A stretch of DNA of 18,752 nucleotides from 13-2-20CM-68-14 sp036378475 (lineage in GTDB: Bacteria > Actinomycetota > Thermoleophilia > Gaiellales > Gaiellaceae). The notes under the pieces are model-generated. The model had not been told where the DNA came from. It did not search any database and worked only from the letters and a program-made list of their open reading frames with translations. Location of the stretch: NCBI GenBank assembly GCA_036378475.1, contig DASUWJ010000110.1:1-18752 (forward strand), given 5' to 3'. This document shows, piece by piece, positions 1 to 6,927 of this stretch. Each line of letters opens with the position of its first letter. Positions within the stretch are counted from its first letter, which is position 1. The position numbers were made by a program, and so were the translations under genes.

Positions 1-320
1 TCGAGCGCCCGCTCGACCACGATCTCCGTCTCGGGCCGCGGCACGAGCGCCCGCGGGTCGGTCTTCAGGGTCAGGCGGCGAAAGCCCCAGTGGCCGAGGA
101 TGTAGGCGAGCGGCTCTCTCCTGGCGCGGCGCTCGAGCAGCCCTCCGTAGCCGCTCTCCGCCTCGGGGCTGAGCTCGCGGCGAAGCTCCAGGTAGAGGAG
201 TGCGCGGGCGCAGTCGTCGCAGGCCCTCGCGAGCAGGAGCTCGGCCTCGAGGCGCGCGGTGTCGATCCCCGCCTCCGCGAGCTCCTGGGTGCCGCTCGCG
301 AGCGCCTCCCCGACCGTCAA
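1..320 (-). CDS. prmC: Release factor glutamine methyltransferase PrmC (HemK), N-terminal part, cut by window edge
   Basis: PrmC N5-methylates the GGQ glutamine of release factors RF1 and RF2. Reading the minus strand from a TTG at 320 gives MTVGEALASG, then a helical N-terminal domain with the conserved stretches EPLAYILGHWGF and LVPRPETE typical of HemK/PrmC. The AdoMet-binding and NPPY catalytic parts lie beyond position 1, so the gene is partial. The TTG overlaps the terminal TGA of prfA (bases 317-320 read TTGA), implying translational coupling. prfA followed by prmC is a widely conserved pair in which the enzyme's substrate is made from the adjacent gene. The frame is sure; the start could also lie a little further upstream inside prfA. 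Confidence 0.9.
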   Translation of the reverse strand, partial: MTVGEALASGTQELAEAGIDTARLEAELLLARACDDCARALLYLELRRELSPEAESGYGGLLERRARREPLAYILGHWGFRRLTLKTDPRALVPRPETEIVVERAL

Positions 321-1366
321 ACCGCTGCCGCTTCGAGCGCCTCGCGCCGTTCGTTTGCGACGAGCGCCTCGGTGAACTCGTCCAGCTCGCCTGCGAGCAC
401 CCTGTCGAGGTTGTGCACGGTCAGCTTTACGCGGTGGTCCGTGACCCGGTTCTCGGGATAGTTGTAGGTGCGGATCTTCTCGGCGCGCTCGCCCGAGCCG
501 ACCTGCGAGCGACGGGTGGCGGCCTGCTCCGCGGCCTGCTTCTCGCGCTCGAGCTCGTAGAGGCGGGCCCGCAGAACGCGCAGGGCCTTGGTCGTGTTCT
601 GCAGCTGCGACTTCTAGTCCTGCATCGCGACGACGAGCCCGGTCGGCAGGTGCGTGATCCGGACCGCCGAGTCGGTCGTGTTGACGCTCTGGCCCCCGGG
701 TCCGGTCGAGCGGTAGACATCGATCTTGAGCTCGTTGTCCTGGAGCTCGACGTCGAGCTCCTCGGCCTCGGGCAGCACCGCCACCGTCGCGGTCGAGGTG
801 TGGATCCGTCCCTGCGACTCGGTCACGGGCACGCGCTGGACGCGATGCGTGCCTCCCTCCCACTTGAAGACCGAGTAGGCCCCCTCCCCCTTGATCGCGA
901 AGCTGATGCTCTGGAAGCCGCCCGTCCCGTTCGGGCTCGCCTCCAGCTGCTCGAACGTGAACCCGCGGCGCTCCGCGTAGCGGGTCAGCATCCGAAAGAC
1001 ATCCCCGGCCCAAAGCGCCGCCTCGTCCCCGCCGGCCGCCTGCCGGATCTCGACGATCACGTCCTTTCGGTCGGCCGGGTCGCTCTCGACGAGCGTCAGC
1101 TTGAGCTCCTGCTCGAGCTGAAGCGCGCGCTCCTCGAGCTCCGGCACGAGCTCGCGCAGGTCGCCGTCGGCGCGCGCCGCCTCGAGGTCGCTCGACACCG
1201 CCCGCCATTCCTGCGCCAGCCTGTTCGCGGTCTCGAGCTCCTTCAGGCGCCGGCCGACCTCCGCCGCCTCGCGGTGGTCGTTGTAGATGGAGGGGTCGTT
1301 CATTCGCTCCTGCGTCTCGGCGTAGGAGCGCTCGACCTCTTGGACGAGGGCCTCGATCGCCGCCAT
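317..1366 (-). CDS. prfA: Peptide chain release factor 1 (RF1), interrupted by an in-frame TAG at codon 251
   Basis: RF1 recognises UAA and UAG in the ribosomal A site and triggers peptide release. The frame opens at ATG 1366 (MAAIEALVQE). It contains the codon-reading PxT tripeptide as Pro180-Val181-Thr182 in RVPVTESQGR, which is RF1-type rather than RF2's SPF, and the catalytic GGQ at 224-226. After Asp250 the codon is TAG (614-616) where homologues usually carry Glu (QDERSQ). The same frame then continues with clear RF1 sequence, including RTYNYPENRVTDHR, to a TGA at 317. Total length is 350 codons, normal for RF1. As written the product would be a 250-residue protein with GGQ but lacking the C-terminal part. 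This could be a sequencing or assembly error, a pseudogene, or programmed UAG readthrough. It lies 9 nt after the epimerase gene. Confidence 0.9.
614..616 (-). other. In-frame TAG codon within prfA
   Basis: Minus-strand codons around this point read CAG GAC TAG AAG TCG. RF1 homologues normally have Glu here, so a single GAG to TAG transversion explains the stop. Both sides remain in the same frame, so this is a nonsense codon and not a frameshift. TAG also ends several other genes in the window (for example at 12178, 14619 and 16239), so it is not reassigned to an amino acid. Confidence 0.85.
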
Positions 1367-1372
1367 CAGGAG

Positions 1373-1378
1373 AGGTTA
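1373..1378 (-). promoter_or_regulatory. Putative -10 box for a leaderless prfA transcript
   Basis: TAACCT on the minus strand lies exactly 6 nt before the ATG at 1366 and overlaps the TAA stop of the upstream gene. No Shine-Dalgarno sequence is visible. A TANNNT box 6-8 nt from the start codon is the hallmark of leaderless actinobacterial genes. Confidence 0.4.
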
Positions 1379-2971
1379 GCCGTGCGCGTGGAGCGTTCCG
1401 AGGACGACCCGCGTCGCGTTGCCCGAGGAATCCGAGGCCTCGAGCGTCGCCGCCCAGGCGCCGCGCGGCGCCCGAAGTCGGGCCGAGCCGCGAAACGGCT
1501 CCGCCGCGAGGAAGACCCTCCGCACGCTGCCGCCTCGACGCAGGGTGATCCGAAAAGACAGCCAGGGGGAAGCGTCGTCGGCGCCGCGCCAGTAAAGGCG
1601 CCTACCGACGAGCTTCGCGCTGAGCGTCGGAGGCTCGGTATCGAGCCGCACCTCGACCGGCGCTAACACCGTCTCGGCGGCGTTGCCGGCGAGATCGACC
1701 GCGTCGAGCTTCGGCGTGTACGAGCCGGGGGCGATCCGGCCCGGGCTCCAGAAGATCGCATGCCAGCCGCGCGAGACGACGAGCGGGCCGCCGGCGTTGG
1801 CGACGACCAGCCGGACGGTCGAGCGCTTCGAGACCCAGAACGGGTAGCGCGCCCCGTCCTTGTAGCCGTCGGCCGGCCAGGGGTAGATGGGCGCGGGCGG
1901 GGTGCCGGCCTTCAGGAGCGGCGGCTCGGTCAGGTCGGCGCCGAAGCGCTGCGCAAAGGCCGCGAGCGTCTGATCCTGCGTCCGCTTGGCCAGGTTCGCG
2001 AGCAGCCGGACGACGAACTGGTGGTAGTCGAGCGGCGCCTCGGGCCCGCCGAGGGAGTAGAGCGACCAGTAGCCGGTATCGAACCGCGGCAGCAGGCCGT
2101 CGGTGGCCGATTCGAGCTGTGCGGCGAGGCTGGCCGCGGCGGTGTCCCCGCTCGCCGCCGCGTAGTCGAGGAGCGAGGCGATCGTCTGCAACTGGGCGTT
2201 CAGGACCGTCTCGTTGTTGAAGGCATAGAGCCGGATCCACGGCCCCGTCGGCGACTGCCGCAAGAGCGAGGGGATTGTGGCGTAGACACGACGGGAGGCA
2301 GCGACGAGCGTCGGATCGGGGACGAGCGTCCCGGCCCGGGCGAGCGCCTGCGCGGCGACGGCCTGCGCCATCCCCGAGATCCACGGCGGCCGGCCGCCCT
2401 CGAAGCCGAAGTAGTACTCCCACGCGAGGCCGCCGTTTCGGCTCACGGCCCGGGCCAGGAGCGCCTGCGCGAGCTGCGAGGCCCGGCTCTGGTTCTGCTG
2501 GCTGACGAAGCTGTTCAGCTTGCCGAAGTTCTCGAGCGGGTGGAACTGGAAGCCGAGACCCGGAAAGGCGCGGTACCAGATGCCGTCCGAGTAGTCGACG
2601 ACGTCCGTGCCCGCTTTCCGGTCCCAGTGGCTCGAGAACCAGTTGACGTTGAAGGCCAGCATCGCGAACAGGGTCCGCCCGCGGGGCTCGTCGTAGCCCT
2701 TCCAGAGGCCGGCCACCTCGTGGACGACCGCCGCGAGGTTGCGGTAGCGGCTCCCGGGCAGCCGCGGCAGGTCGCCCGCGGCCTGAGCCACCGTGCTCCG
2801 GTAGGTGCTTGCCTCGGCCGCGCTCAGCCGCCCCATCGCCTGCGCACGGTCGAGCCCGCGCCGGATCAGCGCCAGGTCGTTGGCCCACGGCGGCGCCGCC
2901 GACGCCGAACCGGAGCAAAGAGCGGCCGCGAGCGCGAGGACGGCGACCAGAGCTGCCGCTCGACTGCCCAT
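1376..2971 (-). CDS. Secreted D-glucuronyl C5-epimerase family protein with C-terminal Ig-like region
   Basis: The 531-residue product begins with a cleavable signal peptide (hydrophobic residues about 5-25, ending ASA). Residues about 60-360 resemble the D-glucuronyl C5-epimerase C-terminal family, which inverts C5 of glucuronate in polysaccharides. Matching stretches are HPLENFGKLNSF, YYFGFEGGRPPWISGMAQA, FNNETVLNAQLQ, the Tyr-Trp-Ser-Leu-Tyr segment and DYHQFVVRLL. The last ~150 residues look like one or two beta-sandwich (Ig-like) domains, with repeated D-x-x-G-N-A motifs (DAVDLAGNAA, EASDSSGNAT). Such proteins act outside the membrane; the substrate here cannot be told. It sits between the DUF1385 gene and prfA, which are usually neighbours. 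The family call is by motif resemblance and activity is not shown. Confidence 0.75.
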   Translation of the reverse strand: MGSRAAALVAVLALAAALCSGSASAAPPWANDLALIRRGLDRAQAMGRLSAAEASTYRSTVAQAAGDLPRLPGSRYRNLAAVVHEVAGLWKGYDEPRGRTLFAMLAFNVNWFSSHWDRKAGTDVVDYSDGIWYRAFPGLGFQFHPLENFGKLNSFVSQQNQSRASQLAQALLARAVSRNGGLAWEYYFGFEGGRPPWISGMAQAVAAQALARAGTLVPDPTLVAASRRVYATIPSLLRQSPTGPWIRLYAFNNETVLNAQLQTIASLLDYAAASGDTAAASLAAQLESATDGLLPRFDTGYWSLYSLGGPEAPLDYHQFVVRLLANLAKRTQDQTLAAFAQRFGADLTEPPLLKAGTPPAPIYPWPADGYKDGARYPFWVSKRSTVRLVVANAGGPLVVSRGWHAIFWSPGRIAPGSYTPKLDAVDLAGNAAETVLAPVEVRLDTEPPTLSAKLVGRRLYWRGADDASPWLSFRITLRRGGSVRRVFLAAEPFRGSARLRAPRGAWAATLEASDSSGNATRVVLGTLHAHG

Positions 2972-2982
2972 GGAGGCTTTAG

Positions 2983-2988
2983 ACGGTA
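2983..2988 (-). promoter_or_regulatory. Possible -10 box of the epimerase-like gene
   Basis: TACCGT on the minus strand lies 11 nt before the ATG at 2971, predicting a very short 5' leader. The 60-nt gap to the DUF1385 gene has no strong terminator. The signal is weak and rests on position only. Confidence 0.25.
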
Positions 2989-3031
2989 GCGAGCCGGGGC
3001 GGTTTGTGCGTGCCCAGGCCGGCCGAGCCCT

Positions 3032-3940
3032 CTACGCCATCACCTCGACGCGGGCGGCCGCCGGGTCGGCACGGCCCTCCAGCTCGAGCACGTCGCGCAG
3101 GGCGCGGATCGAGACCTCGAGCTGGTCGAGCGTGGGCTCGCGCGTCGTCAGGCGTTGGAGCCAAAGACCGGGCGCGAGGAGCGTCATTAGGACGCGGTTA
3201 CGCGGGTGCTTGCCCGCGAAGCGGATCAGCTCGTAGGCGAGACCGGCGATCACCGGCAAGAGCAAGATCCTCGTCGCGATCAGCCAGTACCAGGCGGGGC
3301 GCCCGAAGAAGGCGAAGACGAAGATCGCGATCACCATCACCCAGAGCAGGAAGGCGGTTCCGCAGCGGGGGTGGATCAGGCTGAACTTCTGGACCCGGGC
3401 CGGCTCGAGCTCCTCGCCCGCCTCGTAGGCGTTGATCGCCTTGTGCTCGGCGGCGTGGTACTGGAAGACGCGGCGGAGGTCCGGCAGCAGGGAGATCAGC
3501 GAGAGGTAGAGCACAAAGACGGTGACGCGGATCATGCCCTCGACGATCACGAACCAGCCGGCCTTGATTCCGATCCAGCTGGTCAGAAGGGCGGGCCCGA
3601 CCTTGAAGAGCAAGACGGCGAAGCCGATCGCGACCGCGAACGCGAAGATCAACTGGCCGCGGGTCAGCTCGGTCACCACCTCCTCCGCGCCCTCTTCCTG
3701 GGCCGCGTAGTTCGCCGAGATGGCGAGGGCGCGAAAGCCGATCGCGAGCGACTCCCCGAGCGCGACCACACCGCGCACGACCGGCAGGCGTAGCAGCCAG
3801 TGCCGCGTCATCGGCGAGGTCACGGGCTTCGACACCTGCGCGATCCCGCCGTCGGGCTTGCGCACCGCCACGGCCCAGTTGGAGGCCCCGCGCATCATCA
3901 CGCCCTCGAGGACGGCCTGTCCTCCGATCGGGGCACTCAT
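3032..3940 (-). CDS. DUF1385 family integral membrane protein
   Basis: A 302-residue product from ATG 3940, opening with the family signature PIGGQAVLEGVMMRG. Two hydrophobic segments follow (about residues 95-120 and 125-160), then the conserved cytosolic FQYHAAEHKAINAYE and HPRCGTAFLLWV motifs, then further membrane helices. The function is unknown. The family (B. subtilis YqhQ-like) commonly neighbours rpmE and prfA, as it does here. The start is 10 nt after the rpmE stop, with a weak AAGAG ribosome-site-like stretch between them. The frame is also continuous upstream: with no intervening stop it joins the threonine dehydratase gene at 5107, so a fused product is formally possible. The internal ATG matches the usual family N-terminus, so I take it as the main start. 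Confidence 0.9.
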   Translation of the reverse strand: MSAPIGGQAVLEGVMMRGASNWAVAVRKPDGGIAQVSKPVTSPMTRHWLLRLPVVRGVVALGESLAIGFRALAISANYAAQEEGAEEVVTELTRGQLIFAFAVAIGFAVLLFKVGPALLTSWIGIKAGWFVIVEGMIRVTVFVLYLSLISLLPDLRRVFQYHAAEHKAINAYEAGEELEPARVQKFSLIHPRCGTAFLLWVMVIAIFVFAFFGRPAWYWLIATRILLLPVIAGLAYELIRFAGKHPRNRVLMTLLAPGLWLQRLTTREPTLDQLEVSIRALRDVLELEGRADPAAARVEVMA

Positions 3941-3950
3941 CGGCTCTTGG

Positions 3951-4166
3951 TTACGACTTGGCGGCTTGCGCCCGCTCGAGGCGGCGCTGGAACCGCTCGA
4001 CGCGGCCGCCTGTGTCGACGAGCTTCTGCTTGCCGGTGTAGAACGGGTGGCAGTTCGAGCAGATCTCGACATGCAGCTCGGGCTTCGTCGAGCGCGTCTG
4101 AAACTCGTTTCCGCACGCGCAGCGCACGGTTGCGAGCGTGTATTCGGGATGGATCCCGGCCTGCAT
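3951..4166 (-). CDS. rpmE: 50S ribosomal protein L31 (bL31), zinc-binding form
   Basis: A 71-residue protein starting MQAGIHPEY, a typical bL31 N-terminus, with TKPELHVEICSNCHPFYTGK as the family core. Cys16, Cys18, Cys36 and Cys39 form the zinc ribbon of the C+ type. bL31 sits at the intersubunit bridge of the ribosome. It is read in a different frame from the dehydratase frame that overlaps it, and its sequence is fully conserved, so this is clearly the coding frame. It ends with TAA 10 nt before the DUF1385 gene. A TATCCT box 9 nt upstream suggests its own promoter inside the end of the dehydratase gene. Confidence 0.95.
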   Translation of the reverse strand: MQAGIHPEYTLATVRCACGNEFQTRSTKPELHVEICSNCHPFYTGKQKLVDTGGRVERFQRRLERAQAAKS

Positions 4167-5107
4167 CGTTGGGCCAGGATAGCAGCCGCCGTGGAGGTTG
4201 CGACGTTGCCTCCAGAGATAACAATCGCGACCGACTTTGCCCCCTCGAGCGGGACTTTCCCGGCGAGGAGAGCCGCGAGAGCGACCGCTCCGGCCGGCTC
4301 GCAGGCCAGTTTCGCGCGCCCGTAGCAAAAGCGGAAACCGTCCTCGATCTCGGCTTCCGTGACGAGCACCGAACCGACGGCCCGGGCGAGGCAGACCTCG
4401 AGGCAGCGCTGGCCGGCAAACGGAGCGCTGAGCCCGTCGGCGATCGAGTCCGGCGAGACGGTGACGGGCTTGCCGGCCGCGAGCCCCTCGTGCAGCGCCG
4501 CCGAGCGCTCCGGCTCGACCGCGATCACGCGGGCCGAGGAGGCGGCGGCGATCCCGGCGACGAGGCCTCCGCCACCGGCCGGTACGAGGATCAGGTCGAG
4601 CCCCGGCACCTCCTCCTCGAGCTCGAGCCCGATTGTCCCGTGCCCGGCGATCGCGAGCGGGTCGTCGAAGCCGTGGACGAGCGTTCGGCCCGTCTCGGGG
4701 ATGAGTTCGGCCAGCCGCTCAAAGGCCTCGCCCGGGCCGGTCGCCGCGAGGTCGACGGTGCCGCCGTAGGCACGCGTCGCCTCGAGCTTCTGCTCGCTCA
4801 CCCCCTGCCACATCACGATCAGGGCGTCGATCCCCGCGAGCGAGGCCGCGTAGGCGAGCGCCTGGGCGTGGTTTCCCGCCGAGATGCCGATCACGCCGCG
4901 CTCCCGTTCCCGCGCCGTCAGCGAGGCGAGCTTGTTCAGGACGCCGCGCGGCTTGAACGAGCCCGTCCGCTGCAGGAGCTCGGCCTTCAGGTAGACGGGC
5001 ACGCCGGCGTGCAGCTCGAGCGACGCAGAGGTCAGGGTGGGCGTCCGGTGGACGAGACCAGCGATCGTCTCGCGCGCCTCGAGCACGTCGTCGCGCGAGA
5101 CCGGCAT
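4166..5107 (-). CDS. Threonine ammonia-lyase (threonine/serine dehydratase), PLP-dependent, lacking its own stop
   Basis: It deaminates threonine to 2-oxobutanoate (or serine to pyruvate). PLP fold type II is shown by GSFKPRG with the Schiff-base Lys52, SAGNHAQALAYAAS (about 76-89), the phosphate-binding tetraglycine loop Gly178-181 and the terminal ISGGN motif near 298-301. There is no ACT regulatory domain, so this is the short catabolic (TdcB-like) or biosynthetic unregulated form. Family sequence ends near codon 313, a normal length. No stop codon occurs there and the frame stays open into DUF1385, so the 3' limit given is the end of recognisable homology. The ATG at 5107 follows a TAGACT box at 8 nt. 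A related racemase or dehydratase specificity cannot be excluded. Confidence 0.85.
4176..4181 (-). promoter_or_regulatory. Putative -10 box for rpmE
   Basis: TATCCT on the minus strand lies 9 nt before the rpmE ATG, inside codons about 309-311 of the dehydratase. No Shine-Dalgarno site precedes rpmE, so a near-leaderless transcript is plausible. Confidence 0.35.
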
Positions 5108-5115
5108 CGGCTACG

Positions 5116-5121
5116 AGTCTA
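5116..5121 (-). promoter_or_regulatory. Putative leaderless -10 box of the threonine dehydratase gene
   Basis: TAGACT on the minus strand, 8 nt before the ATG at 5107, with no Shine-Dalgarno site. The spacing matches the boxes before several other genes in the window. Confidence 0.4.
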
Positions 5122-5195
5122 CGGCGGCCCGATCTCCGGGCACGCTCCGCGGGCGACGTGAGGGCGAATTCGGCCCGAAGCGTCCGGCCGACGGA

Positions 5196-5205
5196 GTACG
5201 CGTAC
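5196..5205. promoter_or_regulatory. 10-bp perfect palindrome upstream of threonine dehydratase
   Basis: GTACGCGTAC is a perfect palindrome lying about 90 nt upstream of the dehydratase start, in the 140-nt gap after the ETF-QO stop. It could be an operator. A single copy is weak evidence. Confidence 0.25.
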
Positions 5206-5247
5206 AAGACGAAACCACCCGACGGCTGTTCAGCCTGGCGCTCCTCG

Positions 5248-6927
5248 TCAGGTGAGGCGGTACTCGGGACCCGAGCCGCCCTCGGGCGGGGTCAGGCGGC
5301 CGCCCTTGGCGCTGATCGCGCCGCATTGGACGCAGTTCGACGGGGTCACCTCGACGCCACCCTCCCTGGGCGCGTAGACCCCCGCCGGGCAGAGCCGCGT
5401 CCAGAGCTCGGCGAGCTCGGCCGGGACGTCGGTGCGGATCCGGATGTGGTTCGGAGCGTCGTCTCGCGTCTTGTTGCCGCTCAGGAAGACGGAGGAGAGC
5501 TTGTCGAAGGTGAGCCTGCCGTCGGGGGCCGGGTAGTCCTTGGCGCGGTCGGTCCGCAGCAGCTCCTGCTCGGCATCGGGCTCGCCGCGCGCGTTCCCCG
5601 GCGGGAAGCGCCCGCGGCTCGCGGTCATCGCACCGGCGAGCGCGCCGCCCAGCCAGAGGCCGCGCCCGAAGGCCTGGCGCATGTTCCGAACCTGCTCGAG
5701 CTCCTGCCAGACGAAGCTCCGCCGGACGGACTCGTCGTAGGAAGCGAGCGCGCCGCGGCGGCCCGGAGACTCGCCGCGCTGGAGCGCGGCGAAGGCGGCC
5801 TCGGCCGCGAGCGATCCGGTCTCGAGTGCGTAGTGAATGCCCTTCAGCGCTGGGACGTTCACGAAGCCCGGCCCATCGCCACAGAGGAGGAGCCCCGGCG
5901 CGTGCAGGCGCCGCGGCAGCGAGAGGAAGCCCCCCTCGGGGATCGTCTTCGCCCCCCAGGCGAGCCGCTCGCCGCCCTCGAGGAGGGCGCTAACGAGCGG
6001 GTGGGTCTTCAGCTCCTGGAGCAGGTCGTGGACCGAGAGCTCGACGTCTCGGTAGTCGAGCCCGACGACCAGGCCGATCGAGACGAGCTCCTCGCCGAGC
6101 GGATAGATGAACGAGCCGCCGAACTCGCGGTAGCGGGCGCCCGGCCGCAGCGGCCAGCCGAGGGTGTGGATCACCCGGCGGAGCGGCCTGGCGACGCGCC
6201 AGACCTCCTTGACGCCGAGCGCCCAGACCTGCGGGTTCTCGCCCGCGAGGCCGAAGCGCTCGATCGCGGCGCCCGTCAGGTGCCCCTGGGTGCCCTCGGC
6301 GAGTACGGTCACGCGCGCGAGCAGGTCGGAACCCGGCTCGAAGTTGGCGAGCTCCTCGCCGTTTCTGCCGCGGCCCTTGTCGCCCGTCCGGATCCCGCGG
6401 ACGCGGCCGTGGTCGACGAGCAGCTTCGTCGCTGCGGTCTCCGGTAGGAGCAGCGCACCGGCCTCCTCGGCCTGCCCGGCCAGCCAGCGGCCGAGCTCGG
6501 AGAGCGAGGCGATGCGGTTGCCGTGGTTTCGCATCGTCGGCGGCGTCGGGATCCGAAGCGCGCGCTTGCGCGTCAGGAAATAGACGGACTCCTGTTCGAC
6601 CGTGCCGTAGAAGGGCAGTTCGTCGATTCGCTTTCGCCCGGCGAACAAACGCTGCAGCGAGCGCGGGTTGACGACGGCGCCCGAGAGCAGGTGGGAGCCA
6701 GCCTGCTTGCCCTTCTCGATCACGGCAACCGGAACCTCGCCGAGCCGCTCCGCGACGGCGGGCGCCGATTCGAGCAGCTGACCGAGCCGGATCGCGCACG
6801 CGAGCCCGGCCGGCCCGGCGCCTACGATCGCAACTCCGACCTCGATCCGCTCCTCTTCGGGATCGGTCGGCTCGGAGATCGCCTCCGCCACCTCGAACGG
6901 AGGCGGAAACTCGCAGGGCCTGGTCAC
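5248..6927 (-). CDS. Electron-transfer flavoprotein:quinone oxidoreductase (ETF-QO)
   Basis: This membrane-associated flavoprotein passes electrons from ETF to the quinone pool. The 559-residue product has the N-terminal FAD motif VAIVGAGPAGLACAIRL, the ETF-QO stretch GSHLLSGAVVNPRSLQRLF, the second FAD element GDGPGFVNVPALKGIHYA, and a C-terminal ferredoxin-like part starting CPAGVY. Canonical ETF-QO binds [4Fe-4S] with one Cys plus CxxCxxC. Here Cys513, Cys532 and Cys535 are present, but the fourth position is Ile538. The start is a GTG at 6927 overlapping the EtfA stop (GTGA), so it is co-translated with etfBA. The length is close to that of characterised ETF-QO enzymes. Confidence 0.92.
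   Translation of the reverse strand: MTRPCEFPPPFEVAEAISEPTDPEEERIEVGVAIVGAGPAGLACAIRLGQLLESAPAVAERLGEVPVAVIEKGKQAGSHLLSGAVVNPRSLQRLFAGRKRIDELPFYGTVEQESVYFLTRKRALRIPTPPTMRNHGNRIASLSELGRWLAGQAEEAGALLLPETAATKLLVDHGRVRGIRTGDKGRGRNGEELANFEPGSDLLARVTVLAEGTQGHLTGAAIERFGLAGENPQVWALGVKEVWRVARPLRRVIHTLGWPLRPGARYREFGGSFIYPLGEELVSIGLVVGLDYRDVELSVHDLLQELKTHPLVSALLEGGERLAWGAKTIPEGGFLSLPRRLHAPGLLLCGDGPGFVNVPALKGIHYALETGSLAAEAAFAALQRGESPGRRGALASYDESVRRSFVWQELEQVRNMRQAFGRGLWLGGALAGAMTASRGRFPPGNARGEPDAEQELLRTDRAKDYPAPDGRLTFDKLSSVFLSGNKTRDDAPNHIRIRTDVPAELAELWTRLCPAGVYAPREGGVEVTPSNCVQCGAISAKGGRLTPPEGGSGPEYRLT

Larger units (their letters stand above)
3032..5107 (-). other. Uninterrupted 691-codon frame joining threonine dehydratase to DUF1385 across rpmE
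   Basis: From ATG 5107 to the TAG at 3032 there is no stop in this frame. Codons 1-313 are threonine dehydratase. Codons ~314-389 are low-complexity Arg/Ser-rich sequence that is simply the other frame of rpmE. Codon 390 is the ATG of the DUF1385 protein. The other two minus-strand frames are also open across most of rpmE. Either the dehydratase lost its stop, or a small sequence error hides one. Confidence 0.7.

Noticed and set aside
614..616. Reassignment of UAG to an amino acid in this organism
   Set aside because: TAG is the natural end of several intact genes here (mutase, acyl-CoA dehydrogenase, HD-GYP, DUF1385, hydrolase), with no conserved sequence continuing past them.
200..1666. 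488-codon plus-strand frame over prfA and the end of the epimerase gene
   Set aside because: Shadow of prfA. The minus strand carries the conserved RF1 motifs.
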